Below, in pieces: positions 31,440-40,700 of a stretch of DNA of 64,000 nucleotides (positions within the stretch are counted from its first letter, which is position 1; each line of letters opens with the position of its first letter). Origin of the DNA: Diplonema papillatum (lineage: Eukaryota > Euglenozoa > Diplonemea > Diplonemida > Diplonemidae); contig JAPJBO010000099.1 of NCBI GenBank assembly GCA_030068145.1, positions 186,001-250,000 of the forward strand, written 5' to 3'. The notes beneath the pieces are model-generated. The model saw only the letters and a list, made by a program, of their open reading frames with translations. It did no database searches and had not been told where the DNA came from. The position numbers were made by a program, and so were the translations under genes.

Positions 31440-31446
31440 TAGTGTG
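31429..31446. repeat. LINE target-site duplication, left
   Basis: ATTTGTTGCATTAGTGTG, found identically at 37538-37555 between the two LINE copies and at 45515-45532 after the second. Confidence 0.9.
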
Positions 31447-34400
31447 TGGGCCTTTGAAACGTGGATGATGCCTCTCGCGCTGCTCCCCTTGAGGTTCCTG
31501 GCTCATGCCAAAGCGCCGCCGCCCGGGTTAAGGGGTTGCGGCATCAGGCGTGGGCCAGGGCCAGGGAGACTGTTCGGAGGGGTCACCACCCACCGTTCGC
31601 GGGCTTCGTTACTTCACTGCCCCCGGCTCTCCCCGGCCTTCGTCATCCCGGGGGAGGGTTCCACGGCCATCTCCCCCCGCGTGGGGAATGGACTGGTGCT
31701 GTGCCGCGGGTCCTTCCGTGCGTCCTCGCGACGTCGCCGCTGTCGATGTCACTGCCGCTGTTGCTGCCGCTGCAGCCGCTGTCGGGCGGTTGGTTGACGA
31801 TCCCGGTCTGCACCCCGCCCGTTGCGCGTCGGCTTTCTTCTTCTCGGCGTTCGCTAGGACGTCCCAAAGGTGGCGGCTGCCGCCGCCGCGTGCGCGACGG
31901 TGCGTCGCCCGGTCGTGTCTTGCCCGTGCCTTCCACTTCTCGCCGCTGTGTTGCCACCCCCGTGGGTAATGGGCCTGGGGTCGGAAGCTGCCGGTCAGGA
32001 CACCCGCCTTCTCCCAGTGGCCGCCCTGGTCGCCCCGTCCTTTGTTCGCCATCTTTTTGGGCACGTGCCGTACGGCGGCGACTTCGAACGCCCGCATCAC
32101 CGCTTCGAAGGCCTCCCGGTTGTTGATCTGCGGCCGTTTGTTGAGGCCATGGAGGATGGGTCCCCCGAGGCTGGTGAGGTGGTTGACGCGCATCTCGAGG
32201 GCCGGGTGGACGGCTTTCACGCGCGCAATCTTGCCCAACCTGCTCAGCGCGGTCCTCATCGCCCACCCTTTCGCGGTCGCCGAGTCGCTGTAGGCCTGTG
32301 CCGCCTGTCGCTGTGCGGTGTCCATGGCGCGGTTCGACAGTTCGTCCGCATCCTTGTTGAGCTCGCGAGGAATGTGCACCGGCTCGATCGTCGTCCGTCG
32401 GTCGTGCAGCTTCGCCAACAGGTTCTGCGCCTGGTCGTAGTATCGCCGGAGTGTTTCGTTGCACCTCTTCGTGCCCTTTATCTGACCAATGACCAGTTCG
32501 CTGTCGCCCTTGACGACGATGGTGCGGGGTGTCGGCGGCACGGGGTCCCGCAGCAACCTCGCCAACACGCTGACGAACCCGACGTATTCCGCCACGTTGT
32601 TCGTCGCTCTCCCGGCAATGGGCTTCTCAACTTCCCACTGCTTGACGCCTTTGTCGTAGAAGACCGCCCCGGCTCCCGCGACCGCGCCGTTGGTCCCGTT
32701 CCCCCGACTGCCGCCGTCGAAGAACGCCGCCGTCTCCTCTCCCGGCAGCGTGTCCGCCACGGTCCAGCGCTCCTTCGGCTGCCGCTGCGCGATGTTCTCC
32801 TGCCTCCGCTGTGTGCCGGCCGGCGTGAGGGTCAGGCCGCTGTGCAGCTCAAAATCGACAGCGAGCTCGAAATACGAGATGGAGGCCTGCTTGCCGGTTT
32901 CGGACCACCGCTTCGTCGAGCACCATTCTGCCAGCGCCAGGAGCATCTCGTGGGTGTCCTTCCATGCGTTGCGGTCCGGCCGCGCACCGTCGACGTTGAT
33001 GGTCTGGCTGGCCGTCGGCCGTTGCGGCTCCCACCCCCACGGATATGTCGACACCTTGAGCTCCTTGCGCCGGCAGTCCTGCTCGAGGATGCCGTCGGCC
33101 CGCTGCCTCCCGAGCAGGATCTCGACGCACATCAGCTGCATCCCGGCCGCCAGCTCCCTGCATTCGTCGAAGTCGAGTCCCATCGCGTCCTTGGGCATGA
33201 CGCCGCATAGAGCCATGCACGGCTTCATCTCGGGCCGCCGAGCGAGCACATTCGGATACGCGCCGCGCACGTCGCTCCACTTGACGCAGTCCCACCACAT
33301 GTGTTGTTCGTCCTCCGGGACACCCGCGTCGCAGAATCTGCAGGTTGCTTGCTCCCATCGCTTGCCGGTGTGTACCGCGTTGGCAATGACAGCTCTGACC
33401 AGGCCCTGCTGGTAGCCGGTGATGGCGCCCTTCTCCAGCAGGTCTCGCGTGGCACCCCCGTCGATGCCGTCCTCGATGCCGAGGAGGGATGCCCTCGTCT
33501 TGACCACGTCCTTGTAGCGCATCGTCCGCCCGGCCTCCCGCAGCTCGTGCTGGAAGTTGTGCCGAGCGGTCTGCGCCCGCTGCCTCTCCTCTTTCGTCAG
33601 CGGCTCGACGTTCTGCACCACCGTCCATTCGCGCCGCCGGCCCGTTCCTTCCTGCAGGGTGTCGAACCTGGGCCACGTCCATCCGATGTCTGCGATCGCT
33701 CGCTCGAGCAGGAACACTGGCCCCTCCTTGCTTCGCCCCGGTGCCTCTGGAGCGCCGGGGGGGCGGTCCCGCCTTGCTTGTCGAGCTGCTCGGATGGCAA
33801 CAACCAGCGGCGCCAAGTGCGACTGCTTCACCATCTGCTGCGAAAATGTGTTTACCCGCCGATGAATCGCGGCGACACGCGGGTCCAATCTGTGCCCCCG
33901 ACACAGCGTGTTCAGCACGACGGCATCGCACCTTCTGTTGCCGCCGGTCCACAGCCCCGCCAGGGTAGCAACTCGCAGGCCTTCCATGTACGTCCCCGCC
34001 GGTTGCCACACCGAGACGCCGTACAACGCCTTCGCTGTGGCCGACGCAGCCACGTAACCTTCCTTCTGGTCCATCGGGATCGGCAGGCTTCTCGCCCTTC
34101 TCGCGATGTTCTTCGCGGCCTCGAACCGGGTTTGAATCCGCCTGCTGGGGGGCGGCGCACCCTTCCCGACCGTAAACATCGCCCCCAGAACGTCGAAGCT
34201 TGTCTTCCGCAGTACCTTGTTGCCCTGCACTGTGAGCGTTCCCGGAGCGTCCGCGTTCGTGGCGTAAAAGAACGACTTCCCAGCGTTGACGCCCCCATCG
34301 GTCGCGTTGGCGAAGTCCGTCGTGACTTCAGCCACGGCCTTGAGCCCCCTGAGGGACTCCGACATCGCATGAATGTCGTCCAGGTACGCCATCGCCTGGG

Positions 34401-37400
34401 CCGGTGTTGTCAACGCCCCCACGGCCCGCACCCAGACCGCGATGAGCGCGTTTAGGAACAGCACGCTGAGGGGGCATCCTTGTAAGATGCCATTCGTCGC
34501 AACGAAAGGCTCCCCGACTGCCCGCGCCGTCTTGAAGTGGCGCTGCATGCTTCCGTACACCGCCTTCATCGCCCTCAGTACCCCCGGGTCCAGCCCCATC
34601 ACCTCCATCAAACGGAACATGATCTCGTGCGGCAGCCGGTCGAAGCACTTCATGAAGTCGACCGAAAGACCAAACAAGGGTTTGCCACATTCTGCGGCGT
34701 GCTCGATGCGGAGACCGATGGCGTACATGACGTCGTCGGCCCCACGCTTCGGGATGGCTCCCCGCATACCCTCGGGGACCCACGCCAGCATCCACTCCAT
34801 CAGCATCCGGAGCCGCGTCGCCGCCCACAGCCTGTAGACCGCGCTCGTGACGGAGATGGGCCGTAGGTCCATTGGTCCGGAGCCGCCCTCGCCCTTTGGG
34901 ATGAGCGAGACCAGGGCCCTCATGAGCGACTCCGGCCACTTGCCCGTCTTCTCGACCACTGCAAAAAGTTCCGCGAACCGCCGCAACGCCTCGTCGGGGA
35001 GAGCCGCCAGTTCGCGTACCCGCCAGCCCTCCGCGCCCGGCGCGGTGTTCTTCTTCATCGTTCCAAGCGTCTTCCGCAGGTCGGCCGCCGTTATCGCGTT
35101 CAGCTCCACCGCGTTCGCCCGCGGGATGTGAGCCCGAAAGTCCTTTTCAAACGCCTCCCACTTGGGCGCCGGTGTCTCCTTCCTGCCGTGCCGCTCGTAC
35201 ACTCCGCCCCAGGCGGATGGCCCTCTCAGGAGCTCGTCCATCTCCTTCGCGTCCCAGGTCACGGAACCGTCTGCTCTCGCGAGGTACTCCACCTGTCTCC
35301 GGTCCGCCTGCTTTACCCACGCGAAGATTCTCCCGGGTGCAACCTTGGCGGCCAGCTGCATGCTCCGGCGCCACTCGTTTATCCGCGTCTCTTTCACGTC
35401 GTGCGCCAACTTCTTCTGCGACCCCCGCAGATCTGCGAGCATCTTCATCATCGTCTCGCCGACTGGCGGGCTCGGTCGACCCCAGACCTCTGCCCAGGCG
35501 TCGTCAGCCATCAGCTTCTTCCCGCCCGCCCTCGCCTTGTCCCATCGCTGCTTCCGAACCAGCTGCGCCTTTAAACCCGTCACGTCCGCAGAGTCGCGCT
35601 CAATCGCCTCGATCTGCCGGATCAACTTCGACGTCGCTTGCTGGTGCGCGTTCACCGCTCCCCCGTCGAGCGGGTTCGCCGGTGCCGTCACCCGCCTGAG
35701 CCGCGGCTTCGTGGTCAGCGCCCTCCCCACGAACTTCCCGGACGGACCCGGTAGCTCTGGCGCCGCCTCCAACAGGTACGCTTCCGCTGGTTGCGCGGAC
35801 AGTTGCCACATCGCTTCGACGTCTTCCCTCGCTGCTGCTTCCATGTGGCGTGCTCGGGTGGGCTCCATCATCTTTGCGCACAGGACGCCTCGCTCTTCAA
35901 CCGAAAGCATCGATGAGCCAGCGGGGATGGGGGCCGGTCGCACTACCGTTCCCGTGGTCGCCTGGAGGCGTTGCAGATTGAGGTCCACCACCACGGCGCT
36001 GTGTGTGGGCACGCCCGGTACCCGTGTCACCGTCACCTGTCGCACGGCGCCTACTGCTGCTGCGTTGGCGAACACCATGTCGATGCGCGTTCCTCCGTCC
36101 GCCTGCGAGCAGGTGCTCTCGGGTTGTCGCCCCCGGCGTTGCGCGTCGAGCAGGGCTGCATCCGTCCAATGCCCCACAGACACTGCCTTCCGCAGTGCCG
36201 GCGAGTCTTCGACCGCGGTGTTCCAGTCGCCCATCACCAGTACCGGAACGTCTCCCAATCCCGCGGCCACTTCGAAAACAGCCTCCAGAAGTTCTTCCCT
36301 CCGTGCCCTTCCTCTCGCATGCGCATACACCGTCATCAGGTGTAGCATTCGTTTCCCGTCGCCGTATGGCACTGCCAGGTGTTGCCATCGTCCCGTCTCC
36401 CACAGTCGTCGTTCCGCCGCATGTCCCATGGGCGGCTGCCATACCTTTGTGCTGCGGTCGCGGACATGAAACGCCACGCCGCCCGGGGGAGCTTGCAGCC
36501 CTCCGTTCCCCATCCGTTTGAGCGGTAGCGGCTTGCCAACGTAGAGCCTGGCTCCGAGCTCTTGCCGGACGAGCGCCGCACTCGCCTTTGCCGACGCCTC
36601 GTCCAGCCGGACCTCCTGCAAAGCGACCAAGTCCGCGTCCAGTCCATGCACATCGAGGTAGTGCCGCCTGTAGGACGTGACGTTGAACGTCGCGACCGTG
36701 AGGTTGGACCTCAGATCCGCAAGTTTGTCGCAGGGTCGCCTTGATCCGGGCGCGCGGGGGCGCGTGTCCTGTTGCCGGGTCTGCGCAGCGACGGGCACGC
36801 CGGTTGGTGGGCGGTGGGTCGGTGCGGCCGTGCCAGCAACCGGGCCGGCATTGACCAAAGCGAGCCGCGCCAAGGGTACCGAGTCGCCTGTCGTCGCCTC
36901 CAGCAAGCGCTGGCTCGGCAGCGGCAAGAGCATGGCGTCGTAATGCTCTGGCCGGTATGTCAAGATGATGGTCGCGGTCGGCGCCGGTTGCCTGCATCCG
37001 CGCAGGGTCTCCCGACTCGTCGCGTTCAGCACCCAGATGTCGCAACGCAGCACCCGCGATGCTGCCCGCAGCGTCAGCTCGTCGCCGTACGTCGCATTTC
37101 TTCGCATGGCCTCCAGGTACGCCTGCCACCTGGCCAACTCTTCCGCCACCGTGAGCTCTCGGTCGTTCGGCCCCGGCTCTACCACCATGTACGGACGGTA
37201 GTCAGCCGGGCGCGCCTCCATCTCGTCAACCACCATCCGTCGAAGTCGCACAGCATCCACTGTCCCGTGCCGCTGCGCGATGGCCGAGAACTGGCAGTTC
37301 CCGTCTCCCGGCACCGGACATGCGCGGCCAAGCATCTTGCGCGTCGCAGCTTGAACCCACCGCTCGTTGGCGAGGATGGTCACCGGTCCCCCCCCAACGA

Positions 37401-37537
37401 GCTTCCTTCCCGTCGTGTCGTAGCCGGCATGTCCCCCGCCGCCGGCGGAGCGCCTTCCCGACCCGCTGCAGCCGTGTTCCTGCTCCGCCCCGCCAGGGGG
37501 GCTCCGCCTTCACTTCCGCGCCGGCGCCGTGCTCCCG
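31447..37537 (-). mobile_element. Non-LTR retrotransposon copy 1, 5'-truncated
   Basis: Minus-strand LINE of 6.1 kb bounded by 18-bp duplications. Compared with copy 2 it is cut off about 30 bp inside the 3' end of ORF1, the usual outcome of incomplete target-primed reverse transcription. ORF2 is complete and uninterrupted. I counted five single-base differences from copy 2 across about 6 kb, so the two copies are very young. The 3' end is a short CA-type repeat (GTGTGTG on the + strand), not poly-A. Confidence 0.95.
31609..37383 (-). CDS. LINE ORF2: OTU-APE endonuclease-RT-RNase H polyprotein (copy 1)
   Basis: 1924 residues, intact. Residues 20-152: OTU-type cysteine protease with GDGNC (Cys30) and EHYDAM (His147). 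229-470: APE-like endonuclease (TFNVTS, LQEVRLDE, VMGDWNT, RIDMVFAN, THSAVVVDL). 775-1060: reverse transcriptase (KKNTAPGAEGW, LSVDFMKCFDRLPHE, GILQGCPLS, YLDD at 1000-1003). About 1348-1366: Cys/His cluster CRFCDAGVPEDEQHMWWDC. 1552-1695: RNase H (FFDGGSRGNG, NNVAEY, VKGDSELVIGQIKG, ELNKDADELSN). OTU plus APE plus RNase H recalls Dualen/RandI-type LINEs, but I see no restriction-like endonuclease. The product should nick target DNA, copy the RNA and remove it. Lacking ORF1, this copy may need proteins in trans. Confidence 0.97.
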   Translation of the reverse strand: MTILANERWVQAATRKMLGRACPVPGDGNCQFSAIAQRHGTVDAVRLRRMVVDEMEARPADYRPYMVVEPGPNDRELTVAEELARWQAYLEAMRRNATYGDELTLRAASRVLRCDIWVLNATSRETLRGCRQPAPTATIILTYRPEHYDAMLLPLPSQRLLEATTGDSVPLARLALVNAGPVAGTAAPTHRPPTGVPVAAQTRQQDTRPRAPGSRRPCDKLADLRSNLTVATFNVTSYRRHYLDVHGLDADLVALQEVRLDEASAKASAALVRQELGARLYVGKPLPLKRMGNGGLQAPPGGVAFHVRDRSTKVWQPPMGHAAERRLWETGRWQHLAVPYGDGKRMLHLMTVYAHARGRARREELLEAVFEVAAGLGDVPVLVMGDWNTAVEDSPALRKAVSVGHWTDAALLDAQRRGRQPESTCSQADGGTRIDMVFANAAAVGAVRQVTVTRVPGVPTHSAVVVDLNLQRLQATTGTVVRPAPIPAGSSMLSVEERGVLCAKMMEPTRARHMEAAAREDVEAMWQLSAQPAEAYLLEAAPELPGPSGKFVGRALTTKPRLRRVTAPANPLDGGAVNAHQQATSKLIRQIEAIERDSADVTGLKAQLVRKQRWDKARAGGKKLMADDAWAEVWGRPSPPVGETMMKMLADLRGSQKKLAHDVKETRINEWRRSMQLAAKVAPGRIFAWVKQADRRQVEYLARADGSVTWDAKEMDELLRGPSAWGGVYERHGRKETPAPKWEAFEKDFRAHIPRANAVELNAITAADLRKTLGTMKKNTAPGAEGWRVRELAALPDEALRRFAELFAVVEKTGKWPESLMRALVSLIPKGEGGSGPMDLRPISVTSAVYRLWAATRLRMLMEWMLAWVPEGMRGAIPKRGADDVMYAIGLRIEHAAECGKPLFGLSVDFMKCFDRLPHEIMFRLMEVMGLDPGVLRAMKAVYGSMQRHFKTARAVGEPFVATNGILQGCPLSVLFLNALIAVWVRAVGALTTPAQAMAYLDDIHAMSESLRGLKAVAEVTTDFANATDGGVNAGKSFFYATNADAPGTLTVQGNKVLRKTSFDVLGAMFTVGKGAPPPSRRIQTRFEAAKNIARRARSLPIPMDQKEGYVAASATAKALYGVSVWQPAGTYMEGLRVATLAGLWTGGNRRCDAVVLNTLCRGHRLDPRVAAIHRRVNTFSQQMVKQSHLAPLVVAIRAARQARRDRPPGAPEAPGRSKEGPVFLLERAIADIGWTWPRFDTLQEGTGRRREWTVVQNVEPLTKEERQRAQTARHNFQHELREAGRTMRYKDVVKTRASLLGIEDGIDGGATRDLLEKGAITGYQQGLVRAVIANAVHTGKRWEQATCRFCDAGVPEDEQHMWWDCVKWSDVRGAYPNVLARRPEMKPCMALCGVMPKDAMGLDFDECRELAAGMQLMCVEILLGRQRADGILEQDCRRKELKVSTYPWGWEPQRPTASQTINVDGARPDRNAWKDTHEMLLALAEWCSTKRWSETGKQASISYFELAVDFELHSGLTLTPAGTQRRQENIAQRQPKERWTVADTLPGEETAAFFDGGSRGNGTNGAVAGAGAVFYDKGVKQWEVEKPIAGRATNNVAEYVGFVSVLARLLRDPVPPTPRTIVVKGDSELVIGQIKGTKRCNETLRRYYDQAQNLLAKLHDRRTTIEPVHIPRELNKDADELSNRAMDTAQRQAAQAYSDSATAKGWAMRTALSRLGKIARVKAVHPALEMRVNHLTSLGGPILHGLNKRPQINNREAFEAVMRAFEVAAVRHVPKKMANKGRGDQGGHWEKAGVLTGSFRPQAHYPRGWQHSGEKWKARARHDRATHRRARGGGSRHLWDVLANAEKKKADAQRAGCRPGSSTNRPTAAAAAATAAVTSTAATSRGRTEGPAAQHQSIPHAGGDGRGTLPRDDEGRGEPGAVK

Positions 37538-37555
37538 ATTTGTTGCATTAGTGTG
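37538..37555. repeat. LINE target-site duplication, middle
   Basis: Same 18 bp as at 31429 and 45515. It separates the truncated 5' end of copy 1 from the 3' end of copy 2. Confidence 0.9.
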
Positions 37556-37719
37556 TGTGGGCCTTTGAAACGTGGATGATGCCTCTCGCGCTGCTCCCCT
37601 TGAGGTTCCTGGCTCATGCCAAAGCGCCGCCGCCCGGGTTAAGGGGTTGCGGCATCAGGCGTGGGCCAGGGCCAGGGAGACTGTTCGGAGGGGTCACCAC
37701 CCACCGTTCGCGGGCTTCG

Positions 37720-40700
37720 TTACTTCACTGCCCCCGGCTCTCCCCGGCCTTCGTCATCCCGGGGGAGGGTTCCACGGCCATCTCCCCCCGCGTGGGGAAT
37801 GGACTGGTGCTGTGCCGCGGGTCCTTCCGTGCGTCCTCGCGACGTCGCCGCTGTCGATGTCACTGCCGCTGTTGCTGCCGCTGCAGCCGCTGTCGGGCGG
37901 TTGGTTGACGATCCCGGTCTGCACCCCGCCCGTTGCGCGTCGGCTTTCTTCTTCTCGGCGTTCGCTAGGACGTCCCAAAGGTGGCGGCTGCCGCCGCCGC
38001 GTGCGCGACGGTGCGTCGCCCGGTCGTGTCTTGCCCGTGCCTTCCACTTCTCGCCGCTGTGTTGCCACCCCCGTGGGTAATGGGCCTGGGGTCGGAAGCT
38101 GCCGGTCAGGACACCCGCCTTCTCCCAGTGGCCGCCCTGGTCGCCCCGTCCTTTGTTCGCCATCTTTTTGGGCACGTGCCGTACGGCGGCGACTTCGAAC
38201 GCCCGCATCACCGCTTCGAAGGCCTCCCGGTTGTTGATCTGCGGCCGTTTGTTGAGGCCATGGAGGATGGGTCCCCCGAGGCTGGTGAGGTGGTTGACGC
38301 GCATCTCGAGGGCCGGGTGGACGGCTTTCACGCGCGCAATCTTGCCCAACCTGCTCAGCGCGGTCCTCATCGCCCACCCTTTCGCGGTCGCCGAGTCGCT
38401 GTAGGCCTGTGCCGCCTGTCGCTGTGCGGTGTCCATGGCGCGGTTCGACAGTTCGTCCGCATCCTTGTTGAGCTCGCGAGGAATGTGCACCGGCTCGATC
38501 GTCGTCCGTCGGTCGTGCAGCTTCGCCAACAGGTTCTGCGCCTGGTCGTAGTATCGCCGGAGTGTTTCGTTGCACCTCTTCGTGCCCTTTATCTGACCAA
38601 TGACCAGTTCGCTGTCGCCCTTGACGACGATGGTGCGGGGTGTCGGCGGCACGGGGTCCCGCAGCAACCTCGCCAACACGCTGACGAACCCGACGTATTC
38701 CGCCACGTTGTTCGTCGCTCTCCCGGCAATGGGCTTCTCAACTTCCCACTGCTTGACGCCTTTGTCGTAGAAGACCGCCCCGGCTCCCGCGACCGCGCCG
38801 TTGGTCCCGTTCCCCCGACTGCCGCCGTCGAAGAACGCCGCCGTCTCCTCTCCCGGCAGCGTGTCCGCCACGGTCCAGCGCTCCTTCGGCTGCCGCTGCG
38901 CGATGTTCTCCTGCCTCCGCTGTGTGCCGGCCGGCGTGAGGGTCAGGCCGCTGTGCAGCTCAAAATCGACAGCGAGCTCGAAATACGAGATGGAGGCCTC
39001 CTTGCCGGTTTCGGACCACCGCTTCGTCGAGCACCATTCTGCCAGCGCCAGGAGCATCTCGTGGGTGTCCTTCCATGCGTTGCGGTCCGGCCGCGCACCG
39101 TCGACGTTGATGGTCTGGCTGGCCGTCGGCCGTTGCGGCTCCCACCCCCACGGATATGTCGACACCTTGAGCTCCTTGCGCCGGCAGTCCTGCTCGAGGA
39201 TGCCGTCGGCCCGCTGCCTCCCGAGCAGGATCTCGACGCACATCAGCTGCATCCCGGCCGCCAGCTCCCTGCATTCGTCGAAGTCGAGTCCCATCGCGTC
39301 CTTGGGCATGACGCCGCATAGAGCCATGCACGGCTTCATCTCGGGCCGCCGAGCGAGCACATTCGGATACGCGCCGCGCACGTCGCTCCACTTGACGCAG
39401 TCCCACCACATGTGTTGTTCGTCCTCCGGGACACCCGCGTCGCAGAATCTGCAGGTTGCTTGCTCCCATCGCTTGCCGGTGTGTACCGCGTTGGCAATGA
39501 CAGCTCTGACCAGGCCCTGCTGGTAGCCGGTGATGGCGCCCTTCTCCAGCAGGTCTCGCGTGGCACCCCCGTCGATGCCGTCCTCGATGCCGAGGAGGGA
39601 TGCCCTCGTCTTGACCACGTCCTTGTAGCGCATCGTCCGCCCGGCCTCCCGCAGCTCGTGCTGGAAGTTGTGCCGAGCGGTCTGCGCCCGCTGCCTCTCC
39701 TCTTTCGTCAGCGGCTCGACGTTCTGCACCACCGTCCATTCGCGCCGCCGGCCCGTTCCTTCCTGCAGGGTGTCGAACCTGGGCCACGTCCATCCGATGT
39801 CTGCGATCGCTCGCTCGAGCAGGAACACTGGCCCCTCCTTGCTTCGCCCCGGTGCCTCTGGAGCGCCGGGGGGGCGGTCCCGCCTTGCTTGTCGAGCTGC
39901 TCGGATGGCAACAACCAGCGGCGCCAAGTGCGACTGCTTCACCATCTGCTGCGAAAATGTGTTTACCCGCCGATGAATCGCGGCGACACGCGGGTCCAAT
40001 CTGTGCCCCCGACACAGCGTGTTCAGCACGACGGCATCGCACCTTCTGTTGCCGCCGGTCCACAGCCCCGCCAGGGTAGCAACTCGCAGGCCTTCCATGT
40101 ACGTCCCCGCCGGTTGCCACACCGAGACGCCGTACAACGCCTTCGCTGTGGCCGACGCAGCCACGTAACCTTCCTTCTGGTCCATCGGGATCGGCAGGCT
40201 TCTCGCCCTTCTCGCGATGTTCTTCGCGGCCTCGAACCGGGTTTGAATCCGCCTGCTGGGGGGCGGCGCACCCTTCCCGACCGTAAACATCGCCCCCAGA
40301 ACGTCGAAGCTTGTCTTCCGCAGTACCTTGTTGCCCTGCACTGTGAGCGTTCCCGGAGCGTCCGCGTTCGTGGCGTAAAAGAACGACTTCCCAGCGTTGA
40401 CGCCCCCATCGGTCGCGTTGGCGAAGTCCGTCGTGACTTCAGCCACGGCCTTGAGCCCCCTGAGGGACTCCGACATCGCATGAATGTCGTCCAGGTACGC
40501 CATCGCCTGGGCCGGTGTTGTCAACGCCCCCACGGCCCGCACCCAGACCGCGATGAGCGCGTTTAGGAACAGCACGCTGAGGGGGCACCCTTGTAAGATG
40601 CCATTCGTCGCAACGAAAGGCTCCCCGACTGCCCGCGCCGTCTTGAAGTGGCGCTGCATGCTTCCGTACACCGCCTTCATCGCCCTCAGTACCCCCGGGT

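Noticed and set aside
31870..36521. Long plus-strand frames (up to 446 residues) across the LINE copies
   Set aside because: They are antisense shadows of the 1924-codon ORF2, explained by high GC and codon bias, and are repeated identically in both copies.
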